Assembly (NCBI RefSeq): GCF_014642735.1 | Contig: NZ_BMIV01000004.1 | Location: 1-64,000 of the forward strand | Length of the DNA stretch: 64,000 bases | Source of the DNA: Paracoccus acridae | GTDB lineage: Bacteria; Pseudomonadota; Alphaproteobacteria; Rhodobacterales; Rhodobacteraceae | Direction: 5' to 3' | Part shown: piece by piece, positions 18,825 through 28,920 of the stretch | How positions within the stretch are numbered: the stretch's first letter is position 1 | How the letters are laid out: each line of letters starts with the position of its first letter | Program-made: the position numbers and the translations under genes | Notes under the pieces: generated by a model | Seen by the model: the letters and a program-made list of their open reading frames with translations, nothing else | What the model was told of the DNA's origin: nothing | The model's database searches: none

Positions 18825-19547
18825 TCAGCGCATCCGCAACGCGCCGTCCAGGCGGATCACCTCGCCGTTCAGATAGCCGTTCTGAACGATATGCGCGGCC
18901 ATGCGGGCGAATTCCTGCGGATCGCCCAAGCGGGCGGGAAAGGTCACCTCGGCCGCCAGGCCGTCCTGCACGTCCTGCGGCAACCCGCGCAGCATCGGCG
19001 TGGCGAAGATGCCCGGCGCAATGGCGCAGACGCGGATGTTCAGCCCGGCCAGATCGCGCGCCAGCGGCAGGGTCATGCCGGCGATCCCCGCCTTGGACGC
19101 GGCATAGGCGGCCTGGCCCTTCTGCCCGTCGAAGGCCGCGACCGATGCCGTGTTCACGATCACGCCGTTTTCCGCGCGCCCGTTCCGGGCCATCTCGGCC
19201 GCCGCCAGTCGCAGCACGTTGAAGCTGCCGATCAGGTTCACCTCGATCACGCGGCGAAAGGCGTCCAGGTCATGCGGCCCGTTCCGTCCCACGGTCTTTT
19301 CGCCGATCACGACGCCCGCGCAGTTCACGCAGATGTCGATCCCGCCCATGATCCGCACGGCCTGCGCGATGGCCGCAGCCGCGCTGTCGGCGGATGTCAC
19401 ATCGGCCTGCAGATGGTGCGCATCATCGCTTGCCGCGCGGTCCAGGACGACGACCTGCGCGCCTTGTTCGCGGAAATGCGCGGCTGTCGCGGCGCCCAGG
19501 CCCGAAGCGCCGCCGGTGACGATGGCGCGGCAATTTCCCAGGTCCAT
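18825..19547 (-). CDS. SDR family dehydrogenase, 3-hydroxyacyl-CoA dehydrogenase type II-like
   Basis: A 240-residue short-chain dehydrogenase. It has the TGGASGLG cofactor motif at residues 11-18, an NCAG segment and the YAASK active site. The sequence NTASVAAFDGQKGQAAYAAS and the C-terminal FLNGEVIRLDGA-like end (here YLNGEVIRLDGALRMR) match the type II 3-hydroxyacyl-CoA dehydrogenases that oxidise short branched 3-hydroxyacyl-CoA with NAD+. It is 9 bases after ppk2 and the last gene of a four-gene minus-strand operon. The exact acyl chain is not determined. Confidence 0.88.
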   Translation of the reverse strand: MDLGNCRAIVTGGASGLGAATAAHFREQGAQVVVLDRAASDDAHHLQADVTSADSAAAAIAQAVRIMGGIDICVNCAGVVIGEKTVGRNGPHDLDAFRRVIEVNLIGSFNVLRLAAAEMARNGRAENGVIVNTASVAAFDGQKGQAAYAASKAGIAGMTLPLARDLAGLNIRVCAIAPGIFATPMLRGLPQDVQDGLAAEVTFPARLGDPQEFARMAAHIVQNGYLNGEVIRLDGALRMR

Positions 19548-19556
19548 GGTCCCTCC

Positions 19557-20435
19557 CTACCTGTCCAGCAATTCCGGCCCACCGGTGATCGCCGGGTCGG
19601 GGACCCCGATGGCGTCCGCGTCCTTGCCCGCGAAATCGACCGCGTTCAGGATCGTCTGGATCGCGGCAAGCCGCGCCCGGCGCTTGTCGTCGGACAGGAT
19701 GACCGTCCAGGGCGCAATGGGGGAATGCGACCGGTTCAGCGTGTCGCGGATGGCATGGGTATAGTCGTCCCATTTCGCCAGGCCCTCCACGTCGATCCGG
19801 GACAGCTTCCACTGTTTCAGCGGGTCGGCCTCTCGGTCCAGGAAGCGGCGCAGCTGTTCGGCGCGGCCCACGTCCAGCCACAGCTTGACCAGGATGATGC
19901 CGTCATCGACCAGCATCTGTTCAAAATCGGGAAGCTGGCGAAAGAAGGCGTTGCGCTGATGCTCGGTCGAGAAGCCAAAGACGCGCTCGACGATGCCGCG
20001 GTTGTACCAGCTGCGGTCGAACAGCGCGATTTCGCCCTTGGCGGGCAGCCAATCGACATAGCGCTGGAAATACCACTGTCCCGCCTCGCGCTCGGTCGGC
20101 GTGGGCAGGGCGACGATGGCGGCGGAACGGGGGTTCAGGTTTTCCCGCGTGCGTTCGATCGTGCCGCCCTTGCCGGCGGCGTCGCGGCCTTCGAACAGGA
20201 CGACCAGCCGCTTGCCGGTCGCCGCCACATCATGCATCAGCCGCACCAGTTGCAGTTGCAGCCGGTCCATCTGCGCCTCGTAGGACTTCTTGTCCATCTC
20301 GGCGCGATAGGGATAGGCCAGATCCAGGACCTGATCCTTGGCGGCATTCTCCAGGGCTTTCCTGATGTCCCTGGGCGCGGCCTTCAGCGCCTCGGTGATC
20401 TTGCCGACCAGGGGCAGGTCCGGGATCTCCGCCAT
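19557..20435 (-). CDS. ppk2: Polyphosphate kinase 2
   Basis: A 292-residue PPK2-family kinase. The Walker A motif GRDAAGKGG is at residues 83-91, the Walker B/lid segment [15 protein letters not shown] near 138-150, and the family segment [20 protein letters not shown] between them. PPK2 enzymes use polyphosphate to phosphorylate nucleotides or run the reverse reaction. A single PPK2 domain of this length can be class I, II or III; I cannot tell whether GDP/ADP or AMP is the acceptor. It is 3 bases downstream of metA and 9 upstream of the SDR gene, so it is expressed with a methionine-synthesis enzyme. Confidence 0.94.
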   Translation of the reverse strand: MAEIPDLPLVGKITEALKAAPRDIRKALENAAKDQVLDLAYPYRAEMDKKSYEAQMDRLQLQLVRLMHDVAATGKRLVVLFEGRDAAGKGGTIERTRENLNPRSAAIVALPTPTEREAGQWYFQRYVDWLPAKGEIALFDRSWYNRGIVERVFGFSTEHQRNAFFRQLPDFEQMLVDDGIILVKLWLDVGRAEQLRRFLDREADPLKQWKLSRIDVEGLAKWDDYTHAIRDTLNRSHSPIAPWTVILSDDKRRARLAAIQTILNAVDFAGKDADAIGVPDPAITGGPELLDR

Positions 20436-20438
20436 GTC

Positions 20439-21365
20439 TTATCCTTCGCCGATGCGGGACAGGTCGTATTCGGTCGTCTGATAGATCTCGTTGATCCAGT
20501 TACCGTAAAGCAGATGGGCATGGCTGCGCCAGCGGTTCGAGGGCGCCCGCGCCGGATCGTCGTCGGGGTAATAGTTCAAGGGCACGTTGATCGGCTTTCC
20601 GGCCTCGACGTCGCGGTCGTATTCCTCCTTGAGGGTCGTGCTGTCATACTCGAAATGATTGAAGATATACAGCGCCCTATGGCCCGGATCCTCCAGCAGG
20701 CAAGGGCCGCACTGGTCGCTGGCCAGTAGCGTGCGCAGGGCGGGGCGGGCGTCAACGTCCGCCTGCCGGATCTCCGTCCAGCGGCTGACGGGCACCAGCA
20801 CGTCGTCGGAAAAGCCCCGCAGATAGGGCGAGGCCGGGGCCAAGTTGCGGTGGCGGAAGCAGCCGAAGGCCTTGTGGTCCAAGGCATGCTTTTCCAGCCT
20901 GTGGAAATGCCAGGCCATCGCCATGCCGCCCCAGCAGACGCCGAAGGTCGAATGGACATGGCTTTGCGTCCAGTCGAAGACGCGGGTCAGTTCGTCCCAA
21001 TAGGTCACATCCTCGAAGGGCAGCAGTTCCACCGGGGCGCCGGTGATGACAAGGCCGTCGAACTTCTCGCCCGTGGCCTCGACCTCGCGGAAGGGGCGAT
21101 AAAAGCTTTCCATGTGGTCGGCCGCCGTGTTGCGGCTTTCGTGGTCCGACATGCGGATCAACTGGAAGTCGATCTGCAGGGGCGTGGCGCCGATCAGCCG
21201 GGCGAACTGGTTTTCCGTCTGGATCTTCTTGGGCATCAGGTTCAGAAGCCCGATCCGCAGCGGCCGGATGTCCTGCGTCGCGGCCCGGCCCGGAGACATG
21301 ACCATCACGCCTTCGTCCGACAGGATGCGATAGGCGGGCAGGTTCTCGTTCAGGGTGATGGGCAT
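20439..21365 (-). CDS. metA: Homoserine O-acetyltransferase (MetA family)
   Basis: A 308-residue protein of the MetA family that acylates homoserine in methionine synthesis. [13 protein letters not shown], the catalytic cysteine C144 in FGVCWGGMA and HFEYDSTTL with the catalytic histidine region are all present. At the acyl-CoA-specificity site the sequence is TGAPVELL, with glutamate at about position 113 where the E. coli succinyltransferase has glycine; established work on this family links glutamate there to acetyl-CoA use. I therefore call it an acetyltransferase. It lies 3 bases after the P-loop ATPase gene and 3 before ppk2. Confidence 0.94.
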   Translation of the reverse strand: MPITLNENLPAYRILSDEGVMVMSPGRAATQDIRPLRIGLLNLMPKKIQTENQFARLIGATPLQIDFQLIRMSDHESRNTAADHMESFYRPFREVEATGEKFDGLVITGAPVELLPFEDVTYWDELTRVFDWTQSHVHSTFGVCWGGMAMAWHFHRLEKHALDHKAFGCFRHRNLAPASPYLRGFSDDVLVPVSRWTEIRQADVDARPALRTLLASDQCGPCLLEDPGHRALYIFNHFEYDSTTLKEEYDRDVEAGKPINVPLNYYPDDDPARAPSNRWRSHAHLLYGNWINEIYQTTEYDLSRIGEG

Positions 21366-21368
21366 GGC

Positions 21369-22229
21369 TTATTCCTTGCGGTCGATGGCGCGGGCGATCA
21401 GGGCGTCGAAATCCGCCGGACTGCGGACTTCGGCCACCTCCTCGGCCAGGACGGTGACGCCGCGCCGCGCCATCGCCTGATAGCGCGGCTGGCGATGGGC
21501 CAGGGCGCGCGCATAGGTCCAGCGGATGAAGTCGTCGGGATTGACCTCGTCCCCGTCCAGGCCCTTTTCGACCCGATAGGCGATCCAGGCCTTTTCCAGG
21601 AATTCCGGCTGGTAATACATGGGCTTGGGCGCCCGGTCGAAGCGGCGCACCAGTTCGGCGGTATGCGCGTCCGACCCCTTGATCCAGACCATCAGAAGGT
21701 CGCGCTCCAGCGCGGACAGCACCGGATCGGCGGGATCGTCGGGGTCCACGACCTCGCAGATGGACCCGCCGCTGTCGCAGACGAAATGCGGGATGGCATA
21801 GATGTCGCGGGCGCGGTCCATGAAATGGCGCGTGTCCAACAGGGCCGCGATTTCCGCGCGGCGGTGCTGGTTCTGGCGCAGGCAGTATTCGTCGAAGGGC
21901 AGCCCCCCGCGGCTTGGGCTGCCGGGCTTGCCCAGATAGGTGGACAAGGGCGCCAGGTTGTCGAAGGTGATGTTCGAGGCAATATAGACGCTGTCGGACA
22001 GCAGCAGCTCACGCAGGAAGGGGACCTTCATCGCCTCGCGCTTGAAGTTGTCGGCGATGAATTCGCCCATGTAGCGGGTGCCGATGCGGTAATCGACGCT
22101 GTAGTGGAACCAGTCGCCCGCCTCGCGCAGCATGTTGGCCAGATAGGTCTTGCCCAGGCCCGACATCCCGAACAGGACCACGCGCTTGGCGCTTGCCCCC
22201 AGCCAGTCGCTGCCGCTGCGATAGATCAT
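21369..22229 (-). CDS. P-loop ATPase of unknown function, linked to metA
   Basis: A 286-residue protein with a clear Walker A motif, GMSGLGKT, at residues 21-28, following the RVVLF strand. The rest is rich in charged and aromatic residues and has no signal peptide or membrane segment. I do not recognise the function; the overall look is a small-molecule kinase or AAA-like nucleotide-binding fold. The ATG at 22229 follows a GAGGGA site; an upstream in-frame start at 22283 would overlap the fadL terminator. It is the first gene of the operon with metA, ppk2 and the SDR dehydrogenase. Confidence 0.8.
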   Translation of the reverse strand: MIYRSGSDWLGASAKRVVLFGMSGLGKTYLANMLREAGDWFHYSVDYRIGTRYMGEFIADNFKREAMKVPFLRELLLSDSVYIASNITFDNLAPLSTYLGKPGSPSRGGLPFDEYCLRQNQHRRAEIAALLDTRHFMDRARDIYAIPHFVCDSGGSICEVVDPDDPADPVLSALERDLLMVWIKGSDAHTAELVRRFDRAPKPMYYQPEFLEKAWIAYRVEKGLDGDEVNPDDFIRWTYARALAHRQPRYQAMARRGVTVLAEEVAEVRSPADFDALIARAIDRKE

Positions 22230-22281
22230 CGGATGTTTCCCTCGTTTCGGGCGCATAGGTAATGCGGGGGCCGCGAAAAGC

Positions 22282-22304
22282 AAAGGCCCCGCCGAAGCGG
22301 GGCC
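22282..22304 (-). terminator. Intrinsic terminator of the FadL-like gene
   Basis: Read on the minus strand, GGCCCCGC and GCGGGGCC pair around a TTCG loop and are followed by TTTGCTTTT. It lies 24 bases after the porin stop codon. Confidence 0.88.
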
Positions 22305-22327
22305 CTGTCGTCATGATGGATGCGGCG

Positions 22328-23515
22328 TCAGAAGCTGTAGCCGATGCGGACGCCGACACCCCAAGCGTGGTTGTCTTCCATCGTGGCGACGGTGGTCTTG
22401 TTGCCGCTTTCGCCGATGCCCACGTCGGAACCACCCAGCCGGGTGTAGTTGATGCCGGTCGTGATCTTGATGTTGTCCATCGTGTAGATGCCAGCCAGGG
22501 TGACACCCTTGCGCCCGTTGGTCGGGGCAAGTGGCGAAACCGTATCCCCTTCGCTGGGTTCGTAGAGGAACGACAGAGACGCGGACCAGTTGTCGGTAAG
22601 CTTGCGCCCGATGCCGATCGTATAGGTCGTCGTATCCTCGACCTCGACCAGCGGCACGGTTCCCCCTGTCGGGGTAGCAATGGGAAAGACAGCGTTGTCC
22701 ACGATGAACTCTGACCACTTCACCCAACGGATCGAACCGAAGACCAGGGTGTCCTGCGCAATGCCGGTCTGTCCTTCCAGGGTCCAGCTACGCGGTGTCT
22801 TGACCGTGTACTGTCCCGAAATCATGTCCGTGATGCCGTCAATCCCGCCGATGATGTCGCCTGTTTCGGTCATGTCGAAGTCGTGGTCGATCGAAGAGTT
22901 GTAGGTTAGCGACACACGACCGGCGATTTCGGGTATTTCGTAGGCCGCGCCTAGGACGTAGCCCATACCCCATTCGTCGTCGATCTCCAAGGCATAGGGC
23001 GGCGCAATCCGGTTGTACCCTAACCCGTTCAAGGTCACGCCACCATCGGCTTTCGACGCACGAATCCCGCCATGGATCGAAAAGTTGTTCTCGAACTTGT
23101 ATCGCGCCAATGCCGTGAAGGTGGTCGAGTTAACCTCGACCCGCGTGCCGCCCAGAACGGGCGAACCGGCGGGCGCAAGCGGATAGCGGATGTCCGCCCC
23201 GAACGGCTGCTCCATGATGATGGCCGCCGACAAGTTATCGTTGAACTGGTGCTTGTAGGACAAGCCGACAAAGCCATACCCCTGCGCGACGTCGCCGGTC
23301 GGGCTAGGAGCAATGCCGGACGGAAAAAGGGGATTGGGCGGAACACCGACATCCGTTCCCTCAACTGTCGGGTCCACACCGCCAAAGCTCAATTCCGCAT
23401 AATTCCCCTGCTCGAACAGGACCGCCAGCGATTGCGGCGCGCGTTCGATGCCACCGGCGACCAGCGGGGATGCAGTGATCAGCAGAACCGCGCTGCCGGA
23501 CAAGATTTTTTTCAT
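22328..23515 (-). CDS. FadL/TodX-family outer-membrane protein
   Basis: A 395-residue protein with a signal peptide (MKKILSGSAVLLITASPLVAG), alternating beta-strand patterns to the end and a terminal phenylalanine (RIGYSF), the mark of an outer-membrane barrel. The N-terminal GIERAPQSLAVLFEQGNYAE and the GYGFVGLSYKHQFNDNLS segment fit the FadL group, which takes up hydrophobic compounds such as fatty acids or aromatics. A GGGAGG ribosome site precedes the ATG. The gene appears less GC-rich than its neighbours and has its own terminator, so it is a separate unit. The ligand is unknown. Confidence 0.85.
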   Translation of the reverse strand: MKKILSGSAVLLITASPLVAGGIERAPQSLAVLFEQGNYAELSFGGVDPTVEGTDVGVPPNPLFPSGIAPSPTGDVAQGYGFVGLSYKHQFNDNLSAAIIMEQPFGADIRYPLAPAGSPVLGGTRVEVNSTTFTALARYKFENNFSIHGGIRASKADGGVTLNGLGYNRIAPPYALEIDDEWGMGYVLGAAYEIPEIAGRVSLTYNSSIDHDFDMTETGDIIGGIDGITDMISGQYTVKTPRSWTLEGQTGIAQDTLVFGSIRWVKWSEFIVDNAVFPIATPTGGTVPLVEVEDTTTYTIGIGRKLTDNWSASLSFLYEPSEGDTVSPLAPTNGRKGVTLAGIYTMDNIKITTGINYTRLGGSDVGIGESGNKTTVATMEDNHAWGVGVRIGYSF

Positions 23516-23721
23516 AGATTCCTCCCTTGGCAGCCATTCGACCGCTGGATTCGAGCTTACCGCCGATGTTCTTCAAATCAATTAACGGTGCAATATGACG
23601 CCGCGTCGGGACCCCATATGACAGGGCCCAGTGACATTGCGGCAACTTTCGGTTGTTCCGGCTTACAGCGCGACCGCAAGAAATCCGCGCCGCCGCACTG
23701 GACAAACCCCCCGACCCGTGA

Positions 23722-25212
<1,491 letters not shown>

Positions 25213-25220
25213 GGCAAGCG

Positions 25221-25251
25221 AAAAGGCCGGTCTTGGGACCGGCCTTTCTTC
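25221..25251. terminator. Bidirectional terminator between guaB and the FYDLN gene
   Basis: AAAA then GGCCGGTC (25225-25232), a TTGG loop and GACCGGCC (25237-25244) followed by TTTCTT. A-run and T-run on either side let it serve both converging genes. Confidence 0.92.
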
Positions 25252-25566
25252 TTATTCCTCGTCGTTGTCGGCGACATCCGCGATGTCGTCCAGCGACACG
25301 TCGCCGTCGTCATCGTCTTCTTCCAGCAGATCGTCGTCCAGCTCGCCGCTGTCCTCGCCCAGATCGTCGTCGTCATCGACCAGGTCGTCGTCGTCGCGAA
25401 CGGCGGTCTTTTCGGTGACCAGCGTCTTGCCGCGGCTATCGGTCAGGCTTTCCAGCGTGAACGTGTTCCCGCAGGCGGGGCAGGTCATCGGATTGGCCCG
25501 CAGGTCATAGAAGCGGGTGGCACAGTGCGGGCACAGGCGTTTCGTGCCCCATTCCTCTTTGGGCAT
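25252..25566 (-). CDS. TIGR02300 / FYDLN-acid family zinc-ribbon protein
   Basis: A 104-residue protein with a zinc ribbon at the start (cysteines 12, 15, 29 and 32: CPHC and CPAC), the RFYDLRANP segment that names the family, and a long acidic tail of aspartate and glutamate. The family is confined mainly to alphaproteobacteria and its function is not established; acidic zinc-ribbon proteins of this kind may bind RNA or ribosomes, but that is a guess. A GGAGA site precedes the ATG. Confidence 0.93.
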   Translation of the reverse strand: MPKEEWGTKRLCPHCATRFYDLRANPMTCPACGNTFTLESLTDSRGKTLVTEKTAVRDDDDLVDDDDDLGEDSGELDDDLLEEDDDDGDVSLDDIADVADNDEE

Positions 25567-25678
25567 GGCATTCTCCTTCCGCCGCGTTTAGGGAAATCGG
25601 TGGTCCCCCTGCCACAGGCGCGGGGGGGTGTCAAAGGCTTTTCTGACAGGGACGGCGGGGCAGGGCAAGGGCAGGCGG

Positions 25679-26377
25679 ATGGCCGAGGCGTTCACCATCG
25701 CCAATGGATTGCGGATCACCCTGCGCCGGTCGGCCCGCGCGCGGCGCATGGTGCTGCGGGTGCCGCGCGACGGCGGGCCGGTGGTGCTGACGCTGCCCGC
25801 CCATGTGGCGCTGTCCGACGGCGCGGCCTTTGCGGAATCGAAATCGGCCTGGCTGATGCAGGCCACCCAGCGGCGGCCCGCCCCCAGCATCGTTCGCCAC
25901 GGCGCCGCCCTGCCGGTCGCGGGCGAGATGCTGGCCCTGACGCCCGCCGCCGTCCGCGCGGCGGCTGTTGCGGGCGCGGCCCTGCTGCTGCCCGCCAGCC
26001 GCCCTGCCGGGCCGGTGGTGCAGGCCTTCCTGAAGCATCGCGCCATGGCCGACCTGCGTGCCGCCTGCGACCGCCATGCCGGGGCGCTTGGCCGCCCTTA
26101 TCGCGCCATCGTGCTGCGCGACACGCGGTCCCGCTGGGGCAGTTGCACATCCGACGGGCGGCTGATGTTTTCCTGGCGGCTGGCGATGGCGCCGCCTGCG
26201 GTGCTGGACTATGTCGCAGCCCACGAGGTCGCGCATCTGCGCCACATGGACCATTCGCCGCGCTTCTGGGGGGCGGTGGCGGGGCTCATACCCGACTATG
26301 CCCGCCACCGCGACTGGCTGAAGCGGCATGGGTCGGACCTGATGGCCTGGCAGTTCCGCGACCCCGCCGGGGATTGA
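25679..26377 (+). CDS. YgjP-like (DUF45) zinc metallopeptidase
   Basis: A 232-residue protein with the family core DTRSRWGSCTSDGRLMFSWR followed by AAHEVAHLRHMDHSPRFW. This gives the HExxH zinc site (near residue 182) and the downstream histidine that acts as third ligand. No signal peptide is visible. Its role is unknown; the family is related to the WLM/SprT metallopeptidases. The ATG at 25679 has an AAGGGCAGG site; a GTG 51 bases earlier in frame is possible but adds a poor leader. The FYDLN gene lies divergently upstream. Confidence 0.88.
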   Translation: MAEAFTIANGLRITLRRSARARRMVLRVPRDGGPVVLTLPAHVALSDGAAFAESKSAWLMQATQRRPAPSIVRHGAALPVAGEMLALTPAAVRAAAVAGAALLLPASRPAGPVVQAFLKHRAMADLRAACDRHAGALGRPYRAIVLRDTRSRWGSCTSDGRLMFSWRLAMAPPAVLDYVAAHEVAHLRHMDHSPRFWGAVAGLIPDYARHRDWLKRHGSDLMAWQFRDPAGD

Positions 26378-26408
26378 CGGGGAGGGGCTTTGTGATCACA
26401 ACCGGGCC

Positions 26409-27056
26409 ATGAACGCCCCTGCACGCCCCACCGACCCTTCGGCCCATGAAAAGCTGTATCGCAACCTGCGCAGCCGGATCATGCTGGGCGAACTGCCGCC
26501 CGGCAAGCCGCTGACCCTGCGCGGCATCGCCCGCGAATATCACCTGTCCATGACCCCCGCGCGAGAGGCCGTGCGCCGCCTAGTGGCCGAAGGCGCGCTG
26601 ACCCTGTCGGCATCGGGCCGCGTCACCACGCCCGCGCTGTCGGACGACCGGATCGAGGAACTGGCGGCGCTTCGCGCCCTGATCGAGCCCGAACTGGCCG
26701 CCCGCGCCCTGCCGCGCGCCCATTTCGCGCTGATCGACCGGCTGGCACAGATGAACGCGCGCATCGCCGACGCGGTCGAAAACCACGATGCCGTGGGTTA
26801 CATCCGCTGCAACCTGGAATTCCACCGGATGCTGTATCTACGCGCGCAGGCCCCGGCGATGCTGGCCATGCTGGAGACGATCTGGCTGCAGCTTGGCCCG
26901 ACCATGCGGGCGCTGTACGGCCGGGTGAAGCGGAACGAGCCCCCGCGCCATCACCGCATGATCCTGGCCGCGCTGCGGGCGGGGGACGAGCCCGCCCTGC
27001 GGCTGGCCGTGCGCGCGGATGTCACGCACGGGCTGCGTCACCTGACCTCGGGCTAG
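26409..27056 (+). CDS. GntR family transcriptional regulator with FCD domain
   Basis: A 215-residue regulator with a winged helix-turn-helix at about residues 15-75 (IMLGELPPGKPLTLRGIARE, MTPAREAVRRL) and an FCD effector domain to the end. FCD members bind small acids and metals and usually repress a linked catabolic or transport operon. No such operon is adjacent here: the flanking genes are a metallopeptidase and a lipoprotein, so its targets are unknown. The start has only a weak ribosome site. Confidence 0.92.
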   Translation: MNAPARPTDPSAHEKLYRNLRSRIMLGELPPGKPLTLRGIAREYHLSMTPAREAVRRLVAEGALTLSASGRVTTPALSDDRIEELAALRALIEPELAARALPRAHFALIDRLAQMNARIADAVENHDAVGYIRCNLEFHRMLYLRAQAPAMLAMLETIWLQLGPTMRALYGRVKRNEPPRHHRMILAALRAGDEPALRLAVRADVTHGLRHLTSG

Positions 27057-27065
27057 GGCGGGGGG

Positions 27066-27716
27066 CTAGTAGCGGCCCATCTGCGGCATCTGCATCTGCG
27101 GCAGGCCAAGCCCGCCAAAGCCCAGCGTCGGGATCTCGGACGGGATGACGCGGGTGTATTTCGTGCCCTCGATGGAGGCGCCGGCCATCAGCCCCGCCTG
27201 GCCGAAGATCATCGCCACGACCGGAAGCTGCGCGGTGATCGTGTCCGCGCCAAGCGCCATGCCGCCCTGCGGGATCGCGTAGAAGGCATTGGCCCCGGCA
27301 AGCCAGCCGGGCGAGGCGCGGAAGGATGCAAGCGCCGCATCGGTCTGGAAGATCAGCACATGGGCATATTGCTGCGCGCCAGCCTGCAGGCCCACGGTGG
27401 CGCGGGTGGCGGAATAGTAATCCACCGTCGCCCCGCCGATCCGCAGCGCGCCCTGGCCATAGGCCCCGCCCACGCCAAGCGCGGCCTCGGTCATCAGCGG
27501 CATATACAGGACGCCGCGCGCGTTCTGCACCAGGGCCTGCGCCGAGGGATAGTTCTGGATCAGGTAGTTATGCGTCTCGTCCACCCGCGCATCCAGTTGC
27601 GCGTTGGCATTGGTGCCGACCGCATTGCTGCACCCGGCAAGCGCCAGGGCAGCGGTTCCGGCCGCGCCCTTCAGCAGCAAGCGTCGATTGATCCGGGTCC
27701 GGAAAAGGCTGCTCAT
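27066..27716 (-). CDS. SYLF-domain (YSC84-like) lipoprotein
   Basis: A 216-residue protein with a leader that has a twin-arginine-like RRLLLKG and a lipobox ending LAGC (cysteine near residue 29), so it is probably lipid-anchored and may use the Tat route. The body, from RVDETHNYLI through GGATVDYYSA and QYAHVLIFQTDAALASF, is the SYLF/YSC84 pattern, a lipid-binding fold in other systems. The ATG at 27716 has a GGGGAC site; an upstream reading to 27908 runs into hemB. The end is glycine-, proline- and methionine-rich. Confidence 0.85.
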   Translation of the reverse strand: MSSLFRTRINRRLLLKGAAGTAALALAGCSNAVGTNANAQLDARVDETHNYLIQNYPSAQALVQNARGVLYMPLMTEAALGVGGAYGQGALRIGGATVDYYSATRATVGLQAGAQQYAHVLIFQTDAALASFRASPGWLAGANAFYAIPQGGMALGADTITAQLPVVAMIFGQAGLMAGASIEGTKYTRVIPSEIPTLGFGGLGLPQMQMPQMGRY

Positions 27717-27826
27717 CACTTGTCCCCACATGTCGCGCCGGGTGCCCGGCATTTTTCGGCGAATGTAGGAGATTCGGCCGGGGCTGTCACCCGCCACTGT
27801 GGGGGCGGGCGACGGATCGCCTGCGC

Positions 27827-28831
27827 TCAGGCGCGGGCCGCGATCGCCTCGGCCACAAGCGGCGCGAAATAGGTCAGGATGCCGTCGCAGCCTGCCCGAC
27901 GGAAGCACAGAAGGCTTTCGAACATCGCATCCCGCGATAGCCAGCCGTTGCGGATCGCGCCTTCCAGCATCGCGTATTCGCCGCTGACCTGATAGGCGAA
28001 GGTCGGCGCGCCGAACTGGTCCTTCACGGCGCGGCAGATGTCCAGATAGGGCAGGCCGGGCTTGACCATCACCATGTCCGCGCCCTCGGCCAGGTCGCGG
28101 GCCACGCAGCGGATCGCCTCGCCCCGGTTGGCGGGATTGACCTGATAGGTCTTCTTGTCGCCCACCAGCCGACCGGATGCGCCGACCGCGTCCCGGAACG
28201 GTCCATAGAAGCTGGAGGCGAACTTGGCCGCATAGGACAGGATCGCCGTATGCTTGTGGCCCGCCTGTTCCAGCGCCGACCGCAGCGCGCCGATGCGCCC
28301 GTCCATCATGTCCGACGGTCCCAGGATGTCCGCGCCGCTTTCAGCCTGAGCCAGGGCCATGCGGACCAGGGCCTCGACCGTTTCGTCGTTCAGGATCTCG
28401 CCGTTCACCACGATGCCGTCATGGCCGTTTGCGTTATAAGGATCCAGCGCGATGTCCGTCATCACCGCCAGGTCCGGCGCGGCTTCCTTGACCGCGCGGA
28501 TGGCCCGGTTGCCGATGTTGTCGGGATCCCAGGCGCGTTCGCAGGTTTCGGTCTTAAGATCCTGGTCGGAATGGGGAAAGATGCAGATGGCCGGGATGTT
28601 CAGCCTTGCCGCCCGTTCCGCCGCGCGCTTGGCCCCGTCCAGCGTCAGCCGTTCCACGCCGGGCATGGAGGCGATCTCGCCCTCGGCCCCCGAAACCTCG
28701 GTCACGAAGATCGGCCAGATCAGGTTGGCGGGCGTGACGTCGCATTCCGACACCATGGCGCGGATCGCAGGGGTCCGGCGCAGGCGGCGCAGGCGCGAGG
28801 CGGGGAAGGGGGCGATGATCGGCGTCGGCAT
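27827..28831 (-). CDS. hemB: Delta-aminolevulinic acid dehydratase (porphobilinogen synthase)
   Basis: A 334-residue enzyme that joins two aminolevulinates to porphobilinogen in haem, bacteriochlorophyll and B12 synthesis. The Schiff-base lysine is in VKPGLPYLDI, and the conserved DIALDPYNANGHDGI segment carries aspartates where the zinc-type enzymes have cysteines, so this is a magnesium-type HemB. The ATG at 28831 follows an AGGAAG site. It sits alone on the minus strand, divergent from the membrane-protein gene at 28921. Confidence 0.97.
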   Translation of the reverse strand: MPTPIIAPFPASRLRRLRRTPAIRAMVSECDVTPANLIWPIFVTEVSGAEGEIASMPGVERLTLDGAKRAAERAARLNIPAICIFPHSDQDLKTETCERAWDPDNIGNRAIRAVKEAAPDLAVMTDIALDPYNANGHDGIVVNGEILNDETVEALVRMALAQAESGADILGPSDMMDGRIGALRSALEQAGHKHTAILSYAAKFASSFYGPFRDAVGASGRLVGDKKTYQVNPANRGEAIRCVARDLAEGADMVMVKPGLPYLDICRAVKDQFGAPTFAYQVSGEYAMLEGAIRNGWLSRDAMFESLLCFRRAGCDGILTYFAPLVAEAIAARA

Positions 28832-28920
28832 GGCAGGCTTCCTTTCGGGGGCGCAAGACGGCTTTTCCTTCTGCAACAGCCGTTCTAAGGTCGCGCGCGA
28901 CCAAGGACAAGGAAGCCCGC

